Below, one piece after another: positions 1-8,822 of a stretch of 36,444 nt of DNA; positions within the stretch are counted from its first letter, which is position 1; the number at the start of each line of letters is the position of its first letter. Below the pieces are notes generated by a model that saw nothing but the letters and a program-made list of their open reading frames with translations, had not been told where the DNA came from and ran no database searches. The DNA is from Acetobacteraceae bacterium. GTDB lineage: Bacteria > Pseudomonadota > Alphaproteobacteria > Acetobacterales > Acetobacteraceae. The stretch is from contig PLFB01000232.1 in NCBI GenBank assembly GCA_003137135.1, forward strand, positions 26,373-62,816, given 5' to 3'. A program made the translations under genes and the position numbers.

Positions 1-66
1 CCCCCAGGAGCAAAAGTTTTTGCGCCGCACCCGCGGAGGGGCTTTTTTAAAAAAGCGCTGCTTTCT

Positions 67-600
67 TCAGAGAATAATCGAAACCTTCCCCTGCGGGATC
101 AGTGCCTCGAGATCCAGCGCCACGCGCTTGGAACGAATCAAGAAGCTATCGCCGTCGCGCACCAGCACATAGCGGATGGTGCCTGGATAATGCGAGGTGG
201 TCCGATTTTTGGTGCGGAAGACGAGGCAGTTGGCGGTGGCGACAACCTCTGTGCCGTTGTCGCTGAGGATGCGGACGTTGGTGTAAAGATGCCGCGTGAG
301 GGATTTGGGGTATTCCACATGCGCGGAGGTTTTGTTCAGGCGGATGACGCGCTGCTCCAGCCGTTCCCGGTCATCGGCGATGAGAAACATCGTCGTGTCC
401 GGGTCGAGCGCGAATGGGTTGGCGACGCCGGTGGGGGTGACCTCATAGACGCAATCGGTCGTGAACAGGGTGACCCAGCCGTTGAGGTCCCAGGCGTCGA
501 GATGGGCGGCTTCATCGGCGATGAAATCCTCCACCGCCAGCCTGGTTTCGGTGAAACGGTGGACGGGCGCTTTGGAAGGTTCGGTCATGGCGTTTGTCAT
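67..600 (-). CDS. Aromatic ring-hydroxylating dioxygenase beta (small) subunit, NTF2-like fold
   Basis: ORF 67..645 with start refined to the ATG at 600, 17 nt after the alpha stop. The C-terminus LDLEALIPQGKVSIIL matches the second beta subunit in this window (LDLETLKPQGTVSIIL). Confidence 0.88.
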   Translation of the reverse strand: MTNAMTEPSKAPVHRFTETRLAVEDFIADEAAHLDAWDLNGWVTLFTTDCVYEVTPTGVANPFALDPDTTMFLIADDRERLEQRVIRLNKTSAHVEYPKSLTRHLYTNVRILSDNGTEVVATANCLVFRTKNRTTSHYPGTIRYVLVRDGDSFLIRSKRVALDLEALIPQGKVSIIL

Positions 601-616
601 TTGGTTGGTTCCAGGA

Positions 617-1903
617 TCAGGCGATGGCGGACATGATCTTATCATATTGCGTCCAGTAGGCGCGCATCTGCAGTTCGTTCATCAGCTTGTCCTCGCCGGA
701 CGGGGTTTCCTCGCCGGGCGAAAAGCCTTTGGAGACGTCATTCCATTCGATGCCGCCCATCTCATAGCCGCGCTGGCACAGTTCCAGCATCTCGACGTCA
801 TCGGGCGTGGCGAAGCCGCCTGGCCCGAGGAAGGAAAGCGCGCCCTCGATCCGGATGCGGCGCAATTCCGGCGCTTCGTTCACCGGCCCCAGCGGCCAGG
901 CGCGCACCACCATCTCGTTGACGGAAATCGGAATCATGCTGCGGATGAAGATGGATTGCTGGTCGTTCATCACCGAGTTGGGGAAGATGACCATGTTGCG
1001 GTGAACCTGGGAGATCAGGTGGCCGCGTTCCGGGCCGACGCGTTCGATCAGTTCGGCCTTGGCCTCGTCGATCAGTTCGCGCACCGTCTCGCCCCATACC
1101 GGCAGCCATTGCGCCAGCGGCCGGCCGGCCATGATGTCGATCTCGAAACAGGCATGGCCGTTATCGAGGCCGCGGCCAAAGCCCGTGGCCTTCATCTGCG
1201 TGACGCCGGCGAGGCGGGACATCTGGTAGTCGATATAGCTGCCATGCGTGGCTTCCAGATGGTAGCCGTCATAGCTGTTCTCGCACATCAGCTTGTAGTT
1301 GGCCTTGATGTAGTATTCCTGCATGCCGCCGATCACTTCGAGCCCGGTGCCGGAATGCTGCGCCAGCATGTCGATCCGGTCGCCGGCAGCACCGAGATAG
1401 TCGCTGAGCGGCATGGCGCCGGCGTCGAAATTGACGAAGATGAAGCCGCTGCGGATTTCCAGCCGCGGCACTTCGTGCAGGTTATAGTTGCCGTCGGCGT
1501 TGAAATCCTCCTCGTAGCCGAAGGCGGCGTTCTGCGTCTGCAGTTCGCCGGAGTTTTTGAAGGTCCAGCCGTGATAGGGGCAGGTGAAGGATTTGCGGCT
1601 GCCCACCGGCTCCCGGCAGATGACGGCGCCGCGATGCGGGCAGGTGTTGAAGAAGGCGCGGATTTCGCCGGCGCGATCGCGCGTGAGGATCAGCGTGACG
1701 TCGATCACCTGGCGCGTGATGAAATCATTGAGTTTAGGCACTTCCGAGACATGCGCGAAATACAGCCACGACTTGCGCAGCAGGTGCTTCTTCTCCAGCT
1801 CAAAGAGCTGTGGGTCGGTATAGACCTTGCGGCTGATCTGGAAGCGCCGCTTTTGCGGGTCAACGCGGAGATATTTGGATTCGTAAGGCTCGGACCATTT
1901 CAT
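617..1903 (-). CDS. Rieske non-heme iron oxygenase alpha (large) subunit, system 1
   Basis: Rieske motif CPHRGAVICREPVGSRKSFTCPYHGW and mononuclear-iron motif ENSYDGYHLEATH. Start refined to MKWSEPYESKY with GGGGGAG upstream. Confidence 0.93.
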   Translation of the reverse strand: MKWSEPYESKYLRVDPQKRRFQISRKVYTDPQLFELEKKHLLRKSWLYFAHVSEVPKLNDFITRQVIDVTLILTRDRAGEIRAFFNTCPHRGAVICREPVGSRKSFTCPYHGWTFKNSGELQTQNAAFGYEEDFNADGNYNLHEVPRLEIRSGFIFVNFDAGAMPLSDYLGAAGDRIDMLAQHSGTGLEVIGGMQEYYIKANYKLMCENSYDGYHLEATHGSYIDYQMSRLAGVTQMKATGFGRGLDNGHACFEIDIMAGRPLAQWLPVWGETVRELIDEAKAELIERVGPERGHLISQVHRNMVIFPNSVMNDQQSIFIRSMIPISVNEMVVRAWPLGPVNEAPELRRIRIEGALSFLGPGGFATPDDVEMLELCQRGYEMGGIEWNDVSKGFSPGEETPSGEDKLMNELQMRAYWTQYDKIMSAIA

Positions 1904-1932
1904 CGATGTTCTCCCCCGGGCGGTTTCGCGTT

Positions 1933-1968
1933 GCCGAACCGGCGCATACGGCAAGGCACCGGTTCGGC
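1933..1968 (-). promoter_or_regulatory. Inverted repeat GCCGAACCGG-N16-CCGGTTCGGC in the 5' leader of Rieske operon 1
   Basis: Perfect 10-bp arms at 1933-1942 and 1959-1968, about 30 nt upstream of the alpha-subunit start on the minus strand. Confidence 0.5.
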
Positions 1969-1979
1969 CGGTAATGAGG

Positions 1980-1994
1980 CTTATAATAAGGGTG
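1980..1994. promoter_or_regulatory. Candidate MarR operator, copy 1 (CTTATAATAAGGGTG)
   Basis: Contains palindrome CTTAT-A-ATAAG; matches the motif at 2848 in 12 of 15 positions. Confidence 0.35.
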
Positions 1995-2190
1995 ATAACA
2001 GTCTGCGGGACGGCGTGCAAGCCCCGCCCGCCGCCGGCGTCAGCAAGGCCCTGTTTTTCTCAAGAATAGTAACCGCTTCCTTCCTTTGCTAATGCATCCT
2101 TGCGCGGTTTTTGCCTTGCGAAATATGTTGGATTGGCGCAAAAATTGATCGTCTGCCCGGCTATGCCTTGCCGCTTTCATGGGCTTTTGA

Positions 2191-2775
2191 ATGGTACAAC
2201 CGAGGATGGATGATACAATGTCGGCTAACGTAACGAAATCGGCGCCCAGCAGGAAACTCGCCGTGACGGGGGCGCCCGAGCGCAAGGTGGCGCCCTTGAA
2301 CGCGACGGCGACGCGGGATTTGCGGATCGGCTTTCTGATCCATGACGTCTCCCGGCTGCGGCGCAACATGTTCGATCAGTATATGAAGCCGCTTGGGGTG
2401 ACGCGCTCGCAATGGTGGGTCATCGCGCATCTGGCGCGCAAGGATGGCATGATGCAGACCGAACTCGCCAGCCTGCTGGATGTCGGCAAGGTCACGTTGG
2501 GCGGCCTGGTGGACCGGCTGGAGGCCGGCGGATGGATCAACCGGCGGCCGGCGCCGGGCGACCGGCGCGTGAAAAACGTGTTTCTCACCGAGCAATCGCT
2601 GGGTCTGCTGCAGGAGATGCGCGCGGTCGAAAAAGACCTCAATCAAGGCGTTCTAAAAGGTTTCAACCCGGTGGAGCGCCACCAGTTGGCCGATCTCCTG
2701 ACCCGGCTGCGGGCGAATCTCATCGGCACGCTGGACAAGGCGCGGGTGAGCGATGCCGGGGTGGATGACGACTGA
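2191..2775 (+). CDS. MarR family transcriptional regulator
   Basis: wHTH segment RSQWWVIAHLARKDGMMQTELASLLDVGKVTLGGLVDRLEAGGWINRRPAPGDRRVKNVFLT. Divergent from the Rieske operon. Start could be 2191 or an internal ATG such as 2218. Confidence 0.9.
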   Translation: MVQPRMDDTMSANVTKSAPSRKLAVTGAPERKVAPLNATATRDLRIGFLIHDVSRLRRNMFDQYMKPLGVTRSQWWVIAHLARKDGMMQTELASLLDVGKVTLGGLVDRLEAGGWINRRPAPGDRRVKNVFLTEQSLGLLQEMRAVEKDLNQGVLKGFNPVERHQLADLLTRLRANLIGTLDKARVSDAGVDDD

Positions 2776-2847
2776 AGCGCCGCCGGTCACGCCCGGCATT
2801 TCAGGCCGCCGTTTGCTGATTTGACCGCTGGAATTTTTGATTGCATA

Positions 2848-2873
2848 CTTATTGTAAGGATGTGCACAATAAG
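2848..2873. promoter_or_regulatory. Candidate MarR operator, copy 2 (CTTATTGT-N10-ACAATAAG)
   Basis: Perfect 8-bp inverted repeat with 10-nt spacer upstream of the aldehyde dehydrogenase; its left part CTTATTGTAAGGATG resembles the 1980 motif. Confidence 0.4.
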
Positions 2874-2971
2874 CACGAGGGACGGGTAGATGTCACCGGC
2901 ATGCACGCCGGATCGGCGCCGTGTCGCGGCTTGGCTTGGCGCGTCCGTTTTCTCAAAGCCAGGGAGCCGAA

Positions 2972-4459
2972 ATGGATCAAATAATTGAACGGAGTCTCGG
3001 TGACGTCACCGGCGCCGGGGACCAGTTGATGTGGATCGACGGGGAAGCCGTCGCGGCGCTGGCGGGCGGTACGATCGATATCTTCAACCCGTCGAACGGT
3101 GCGCGCATCGGCACCTCGCCCGCCGGGCTGGCGGCGGATATCGACCGGGCGGTGCAGGCCGCGCGGCGCAGCTTCAAATCGGGTGTCTGGTCGCGCATGC
3201 CGGGTGCTGCGCGGCAGAAAATCCTGTGGCGCGCCGCGGATATGATTGAAGCGCGCGCGGCGGAGATCGCCACCGTGGAAGCGCTGAATGCCGGGCAGCT
3301 CTACCCCTTCGCGCAGGCCATGGTGCATGGCGCGGTCGAGCTGCTGCGCTATTTCGCCGGCTGGGCCACCAAGATTCACGGCCTGACGTCCGAAATCTCC
3401 GGCCCGATGGGGCAGTTCCACGCCTACACGTTGCGCGATCCGATCGGCGTCGCCGGCATGATCGTGCCCTGGAACGTGCCGTTCGGGCTGGTGATGACCA
3501 AGCTCGGCGCCGCCCTGGCGGCCGGCTGTTCGTGCGTCGTCAAACCCTCTGAGGAGACGCCGTATTCGGCGCTGATGCTGGTGCGGATCCTCGAAGAGGC
3601 CGGCGTGCCGAAAGGCGTGGTGAACGTGGTGACCGGGTATGGTCATGAAGCGGGCGCGGCGCTTGCCGAGCATCCCGATGTCGATAAGATTGCCTTCACG
3701 GGCTCGACCGAAATCGGCAAGCGCATCGTGCGCGCGGCGGCGGGCAATCTGAAAAAGGTGACGCTGGAACTGGGCGGCAAGTCGCCCGTCATCATGTTCG
3801 ACGACGCCGACCTCGCCAAGGCGATTCCCAGCACGGCGATGGGGATTTTTCTGCATTCCGGGCAGATCTGCATCGCCGGGTCGCGGCTGTATGTGCAGCG
3901 CAAGATTTTTGATCAGGTGATGGCGGGCCTGGCCGGCGCGGCGGCCAGCCTGAAGATCGGCGACGCCTTCAGTCCGGCGACGCAGATCGGCCCGTTGATT
4001 TCGGCCAGGCAGCGCGAACGCGTGAGCGAACTGGTGGCGAGCGGCGTAGCCGGCGGCGCCACGCTGGTGGCCGGCGGCCAGGTGCATGGCGAGCAGGGCT
4101 TTTATTTTCAGCCGACGGTGCTGGCGCACCCAAAAGCGGATTCGCGCGTTATAAGAGAGGAAATTTTCGGGCCGGTCATTACCGCCAATGTTTTTGATGA
4201 ATTCGACGAGGTGCTGGAAGCGGCGAATGATTCGACGTTCGGTCTGGCTTCCACGGTCTATACCACGGATATCAGCAAGGCGCATCGGGCGGCAAAGGCG
4301 CTGCAGGCCGGCTTTGTCTGGATCAATTGCCACTTCGTGTCCGACCCCTCGCTGCCGGGCGGCGGCTTCAAACAGTCCGGCTGGGGGCGTGAGATGGGCG
4401 CCGAGGGGCTGGATGCGTATCTGCAAACTAAGTCGGTGTTCACGTCTCTGAACGGCTAG
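2972..4459 (+). CDS. NAD(P)-dependent aldehyde dehydrogenase
   Basis: VTLELGGKSPVIMFDDAD, GQICIAGSRLYVQ (catalytic Cys), EEIFGPV motifs. Start refined to ATG 2972 after AGGGAG. Confidence 0.93.
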   Translation: MDQIIERSLGDVTGAGDQLMWIDGEAVAALAGGTIDIFNPSNGARIGTSPAGLAADIDRAVQAARRSFKSGVWSRMPGAARQKILWRAADMIEARAAEIATVEALNAGQLYPFAQAMVHGAVELLRYFAGWATKIHGLTSEISGPMGQFHAYTLRDPIGVAGMIVPWNVPFGLVMTKLGAALAAGCSCVVKPSEETPYSALMLVRILEEAGVPKGVVNVVTGYGHEAGAALAEHPDVDKIAFTGSTEIGKRIVRAAAGNLKKVTLELGGKSPVIMFDDADLAKAIPSTAMGIFLHSGQICIAGSRLYVQRKIFDQVMAGLAGAAASLKIGDAFSPATQIGPLISARQRERVSELVASGVAGGATLVAGGQVHGEQGFYFQPTVLAHPKADSRVIREEIFGPVITANVFDEFDEVLEAANDSTFGLASTVYTTDISKAHRAAKALQAGFVWINCHFVSDPSLPGGGFKQSGWGREMGAEGLDAYLQTKSVFTSLNG

Positions 4460-4481
4460 CAAGGAAGCAAGCAAGAAAGCA

Positions 4482-4505
4482 GTTCTTTTTTTGCAAAAAA
4501 AGAAC
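4482..4505. repeat. Perfect 24-bp A/T palindrome GTTCTTTTTTTGCAAAAAAAGAAC, probable terminator/intergenic repeat
   Basis: Self-complementary; followed by CCAAAAAAAACT, as in the related element at 18229. Confidence 0.65.
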
Positions 4506-4559
4506 CAAAAAAAACTCTTGTTTTATGGGGTCACGGGGGTTGTTAGGCCTCGGTCTGAA

Positions 4560-4614
4560 GGAATCAGAAGTCTTTTTGATTCCCCGGGCGGGGCGCCTTT
4601 TTCTTCAGAAAAAG
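4560..4614. repeat. Two further hairpins in the same intergenic region (GGAATCA-N10-TGATTCC; CTTTTTCT-TC-AGAAAAAG)
   Basis: Arms at 4560-4566/4577-4583 and 4597-4604/4607-4614 read directly. Confidence 0.5.
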
Positions 4615-4658
4615 CAGTGCTTGCTGCCTCCCCGATTGCCTGCTTTGCCGGTATGGTC

Positions 4659-4687
4659 TTGACGTTTAATGTCAGCTAGCTTACTAA
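4659..4687 (+). promoter_or_regulatory. Possible sigma70-type promoter for the CoA operon (TTGACG-N17-TACTAA)
   Basis: Good -35 hexamer, 17-bp spacer, weak -10, about 75 bp upstream of the first operon start. Confidence 0.25.
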
Positions 4688-4763
4688 AATGGCGTTCCGT
4701 GCGGTTCATCACGCGTCGGCTTAACAAGAACTCCGGAATATCGGCCGGAGGATGGGGTTGAGA

Positions 4764-6257
4764 ATGTCTCAAGATGTCGGCATCGTTGCTTATGGCGCCT
4801 ATGTCCCGCAATTGCGGTTGCGCCGCAGCGCCATCGTCGCGGCCAATAGCTGGGTCAATCCCGGCCTGAAGGCGCAGGGCAAGGGCGAGCGCGCGTTTGC
4901 CAGCTGGGATGAGGATGCGGTGACGATGGCGGTGGAAGCCGCGCGCGACGCGCTGGGTGAATTTCCGCGCGGCGGCATCTCCGGCGTGGTGTTTGCCTCG
5001 ACCACCGCGCCGTTCGCGGACCGGCTGAATGCCGGCATCGTGGCGGGCGCGCTGGGGCTGGGCGATGACGTGACGGCGTTCGACGTGAGCGGCAGCATGC
5101 GGGCCGGGACCTCGGCGCTGATCGCGGGGCTGGGCCTGGCGGCGACGAGCGAGGGCGCGGTGGTGGTGGCGGCGGGCGAGCGCCGCCGTTCCAAGCCCGG
5201 CAGCGCGCAGGAGTTGGGCAATGGCGATGCCGGCGCGGCGCTGGTGCTGGGTCGCGAAAATATTTTGGCGCGCGTGGTGGCGCGCTACAGCGTGACGCGG
5301 GATTTTGTGGATCATTTCCGTGCCGCCGGCGAGGCGTATGACTATGGCTGGGAAGAACGCTGGGTGCGCGAGGAAGGGTATCTCAAGCTGGTGCCGGAGG
5401 CGGTGCGCGGCGTGCTGGCCAAGGCGCAATTATCGGCGCGCGACATCAGCACGCTGGTGCTGCCCTCGCCGCTGGCCAAGATCGAGCAGGCGGTGGCGAA
5501 GAAGCTCGGCATCGCGGAATCCGCCATCGTCGATGGCCTCAGCGCGCAGCTTGGCTATAGCGGTGCCGCGCATGGCCTGGTGATGCTGGCCGGCGCGCTG
5601 GAAAAGGCCAGGCCGGGCGAGCGGATCCTGGTGGTGAATTTCGCCAATGGCTGCGACGCGCTGATCCTCGAAGCGACACCTGCGATTGCGGATTTTGCGC
5701 CGCGGCGCGGCCTGTCCGGCTGGCTCGCCGTGGGCAAGCCGGTTGATGATTACATGCGATTTCTGTCCTATAACGGCGAAGTCGGGATGGAATGGGGCGC
5801 GCGAGCCGAATTCGGCAATAAATACGCGCTGACAATGGAATACCGGTTCAGCCGCGACATGCTCGGCTTCATCGGCGGGCGCGACAAGGCGACGCGGGTG
5901 GTGCAGTTTCCAAAAACGCCGCTGGCGGTCGCACCTGGTGCGGCGGCCGACCGGGTCGCGTCCTACGAGGATGTGCCGCTCGCCAATCTGCGGGCCCGGG
6001 TCATCGCCTGCACCGCTGACTGGCTGACCTATCATCCGAGCCCGCCGTTTTATTTCGGTCTCGTGCAGTTCGACAACGGCGCGCGGGTGCAGATGGAATT
6101 TGTCGATGTCGCGGCCGGCAGCGTCGCGATCGGCGCCACGGTCGAGATGCTGTTCCGGATCAAGGAGATCGATAACGTCCGGCACTACCGGCATTATTTC
6201 TGGAAGGCGACGCCGGTTGCCGGCGGCGCGGCGCAACAGCTGGAGGCGGCACAATGA
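4764..6257 (+). CDS. HMG-CoA synthase / KASIII-fold protein with C-terminal OB-fold (DUF35-like) region; catalytic Cys apparently absent
   Basis: Thiolase-like fold: VGIVAYGAYVPQLRLRR, GVVFASTTAPFADR, DVSGSMRAGTSALIAGLGLA; C-terminal VQFPKTPLAV...FYFGLVQFDNGARVQMEFVDV. GGAGG at 4746 favours ATG 4764 over 4752. Confidence 0.82.
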   Translation: MSQDVGIVAYGAYVPQLRLRRSAIVAANSWVNPGLKAQGKGERAFASWDEDAVTMAVEAARDALGEFPRGGISGVVFASTTAPFADRLNAGIVAGALGLGDDVTAFDVSGSMRAGTSALIAGLGLAATSEGAVVVAAGERRRSKPGSAQELGNGDAGAALVLGRENILARVVARYSVTRDFVDHFRAAGEAYDYGWEERWVREEGYLKLVPEAVRGVLAKAQLSARDISTLVLPSPLAKIEQAVAKKLGIAESAIVDGLSAQLGYSGAAHGLVMLAGALEKARPGERILVVNFANGCDALILEATPAIADFAPRRGLSGWLAVGKPVDDYMRFLSYNGEVGMEWGARAEFGNKYALTMEYRFSRDMLGFIGGRDKATRVVQFPKTPLAVAPGAAADRVASYEDVPLANLRARVIACTADWLTYHPSPPFYFGLVQFDNGARVQMEFVDVAAGSVAIGATVEMLFRIKEIDNVRHYRHYFWKATPVAGGAAQQLEAAQ

Positions 6258-7456
6258 GCACGGGCATACGCGATAAGGTCGCCATCATCGGCATGGGCTG
6301 CTCGCAGTTTGGCGAGCGCTGGGATGTCGGGTCCGACGAATTGATGGTGGAGGCATTCGTCGAAGCGCTCGGCGATGCCGGGATCACGCGTGACGAGATC
6401 GACGCCGCCTGGTTCGGCGTCTCCTGCGATCCGATCAATGTCGGCAATTCATCGGTCCCGCTCGCGGTCGCGTTGCGCCTGCCGAACATTCCGGTGACGC
6501 GCGTGGAAAACATGTGCGCGACGGGCACCGAGGCGCTGCGTGGTGCCGCCTATGCCGTGGCATCCGGGGCGTGCGATATCGCGCTGGCGCTGGGTGTGGA
6601 GAAATTGAAGGACACCGGCTATGGCGGGCTGCCGGTGCGCACGAAAGGCTTGTTCAACGATCTTTGGATGCCCTATGGCTCGGCGCCCGGCACGTTCGCG
6701 CAGCTGGCAGGGGCGTACGCGGCGGCGCACGACATGCCGATGGCGGATGTGAAGCGCGCGATGGCGCATGTGTCGTGGAAAAGCCATGAGAACGGCGTGA
6801 AAAGTCCGAAGGCGCATTTGCGCAAGGCGGTCTCGATGGAAACGATTTTGAACGCGCCGATGATCGCCGAGCCGCTCGGGCTGTTCGATTGCTGCGGCGT
6901 GTCGGACGGCGCGGCCTGCGCGATCGTCACCACGCCGGAGATCGCGCGGTCGATGGGCAAGAATTCGCCGGTCACGATCAAATCGCTGCAGATCTCGGTC
7001 TCGAACGGGCAGGAATCGAGCTATAACGAGTGGGATGGCTCCTACGTCGTCAACACGCGCAAAGCATCCGGACGCGCCTACGCCGAGGCCGGCATCAAAG
7101 ATCCGAGGCGGGAGCTGAGCCTGATTGAAGTGCATGATTGTTTCTCCGTGACTGAAATGGTCACGATGGAGGATCTGGGCATTTCGTCGCCGGGTAAGGC
7201 GCCGCGCGATATTCTGGACGGCTTTTATGACGCGGATGGCAAAATCCCTTGCCAGATCGATGGTGGATTGAAATGCTTTGGGCATCCGATCGGCGCCTCC
7301 GGCCTGCGCATGGCCTATGAGATGTATCTGCAATTGCAGGATAGGGCGGGTGAGCGGCAGCGCGCGGACGTGCGTTTTGGACTGACGCATAATCTCGGCG
7401 GCACGCCGATCAACAATGTCGCCTGCGTCGGCATTTTCGGCCGCCTGGGAGACTGA
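6254..7456 (+). CDS. SCP2-type thiolase / acetyl-CoA acetyltransferase
   Basis: VENMCATGTEALRGAAYAVASG (nucleophilic Cys), EVHDCFSVTE, GGLKCFGHPIGASGLRMAYE. Start overlaps the previous stop as ATGA. Confidence 0.92.
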   Translation: MSTGIRDKVAIIGMGCSQFGERWDVGSDELMVEAFVEALGDAGITRDEIDAAWFGVSCDPINVGNSSVPLAVALRLPNIPVTRVENMCATGTEALRGAAYAVASGACDIALALGVEKLKDTGYGGLPVRTKGLFNDLWMPYGSAPGTFAQLAGAYAAAHDMPMADVKRAMAHVSWKSHENGVKSPKAHLRKAVSMETILNAPMIAEPLGLFDCCGVSDGAACAIVTTPEIARSMGKNSPVTIKSLQISVSNGQESSYNEWDGSYVVNTRKASGRAYAEAGIKDPRRELSLIEVHDCFSVTEMVTMEDLGISSPGKAPRDILDGFYDADGKIPCQIDGGLKCFGHPIGASGLRMAYEMYLQLQDRAGERQRADVRFGLTHNLGGTPINNVACVGIFGRLGD

Positions 7457-7461
7457 ACGCC

Positions 7462-7917
7462 ATGGCCGGGCTGTTTTATGAGCAATTCGAGTTGGGCCAG
7501 AAATTCAGCCACGACATCCGCCGCACCGTGACGGAGACGGATAACATTCTGTTCACGACGCTCACGCATAACCCGGCGGCGATTCATCTGGACGCTGAAT
7601 CCGCGAAAAATTCGCCGTATGGGCAGGTTATTATGAACAGCGTGTTTACGCTGGGGCTGATGGTGGGCGTTTCCGTTGGGGACACGACGCTGGGAACCAC
7701 GGTTGCCAATCTTGGCTGGGACGAAGTGCGGTTTCCCAAGCCGGTGTTTGTCGGGGACACGCTGCGCGGCGAGACCGAAGTGATGGAGAAGCGGGAAAGC
7801 AAGTCTCGGCCGGAGACGGGGATCGTCGTGTTCAAGCACACTGCCTATAATCAGCGCGATGAACTGGTGGCGAGCTGCCTGCGGTCGGCGCTGATGTACA
7901 AGGCGCCGGCGGGCTAG
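7462..7917 (+). CDS. MaoC family dehydratase (hot-dog fold)
   Basis: FTTLTHNPAAIHLDAESAKNSPYGQVIMNSVFTLGLMVG motif. Confidence 0.88.
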   Translation: MAGLFYEQFELGQKFSHDIRRTVTETDNILFTTLTHNPAAIHLDAESAKNSPYGQVIMNSVFTLGLMVGVSVGDTTLGTTVANLGWDEVRFPKPVFVGDTLRGETEVMEKRESKSRPETGIVVFKHTAYNQRDELVASCLRSALMYKAPAG

Positions 7918-7922
7918 TCGAG

Positions 7923-8783
7923 ATGTTGCGCTCCTTCCTCTTTGTGCCCGGCGACAGCGAAAAGAAGATTCTGCGCGCAGCGGAATGCGGCGCTGATGCA
8001 TTGATTTTGGATCTTGAGGATTCCGTGGCGCCTGAGCGCAAGCCAGCGGCGCGCGACATGGTGCGCGCGCGGCTAGCGGCGCGGGTGGCGGGCGGGCCGC
8101 AACTCTGGGTGCGCATCAATCCACTGGACGGTCCGGAGGCGCTGCACGATCTCTGCGCGATTGCGAGTGGGCGGCCGGATGTCGTGGTGGTGCCAAAAGT
8201 CAGTCATGCCTCCGAGCTCGGCGTGCTGCACGCCTATCTGGATACGCTGGAGACTCGCGAAGATTTGCCGCGCGGCGCCATCGGCGTGGTCCCGGTTGCG
8301 ACCGAAACCGCCGCCGCACTTTTCAATCTCGGCAGCTACGCGCCGGCGCCGCCCCGCCTGGCCGGGCTGACCTGGGGAGCGGAGGATCTGGCGGCCGCGA
8401 TCGGTGCGGTTTCCAACAGCGATGCACACGGGCTGACGCCGCTCTATCAGCTCGCGCGCGGGCTTTGCCTGGCCGCCGCGGCCAGCGCGGGGGTGCCCGC
8501 GATTGATACCGCCTGCATGACGTTGAACAATGTCGCGGCGCTTGAGGCGGAATGCGCGGCGGCGCGGCGCGATGGGTTTCGCGGCAAGCTCGCGATCCAT
8601 CCCGCGCAGGTCGCGGTCATCAACCAGAAATTCTCGCCGGGCGAGGCGGAGATCGCGCAGGCGCGCGCGATCGTCGCGGCGTTCGAGGCCGATCCGCGGC
8701 TCGGGACATTCCAGCTCGACGGCCGCATGATCGATATTCCCCATCTCAAACAGGCCAGAAAGATTCTGGCGTCGCTCGCTTAA
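7923..8783 (+). CDS. HpcH/HpaI aldolase / citrate lyase beta-like (CitE-like) CoA lyase
   Basis: RSFLFVPGDSEKKILRAAECGADALILDLEDSVAPERKPAAR, GLTWGAEDLAAAIGA, GKLAIHPAQVAVIN. Confidence 0.92.
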   Translation: MLRSFLFVPGDSEKKILRAAECGADALILDLEDSVAPERKPAARDMVRARLAARVAGGPQLWVRINPLDGPEALHDLCAIASGRPDVVVVPKVSHASELGVLHAYLDTLETREDLPRGAIGVVPVATETAAALFNLGSYAPAPPRLAGLTWGAEDLAAAIGAVSNSDAHGLTPLYQLARGLCLAAAASAGVPAIDTACMTLNNVAALEAECAAARRDGFRGKLAIHPAQVAVINQKFSPGEAEIAQARAIVAAFEADPRLGTFQLDGRMIDIPHLKQARKILASLA

Positions 8784-8822
8784 GCGGCCGGACGCAGACC
8801 GGCGGAAACAGGACGGACAAAA

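Noticed and set aside
461-2092. Long plus-strand ORF (543 aa) antisense to Rieske alpha 1
   Set aside because: Opposite strand has Rieske and iron-ligand motifs; this translation is a low-complexity, His/Arg/Gly-rich shadow typical of high-GC DNA.
2849-4474. Long minus-strand ORF antisense to the aldehyde dehydrogenase
   Set aside because: No recognisable domain; mirror of a well-supported ALDH coding frame.
4482-4614. Considered as terminal inverted repeats of a MITE or small transposon
   Set aside because: Each palindrome is a compact stem without target-site duplications or paired distant ends; a terminator or intergenic repeat role fits better.
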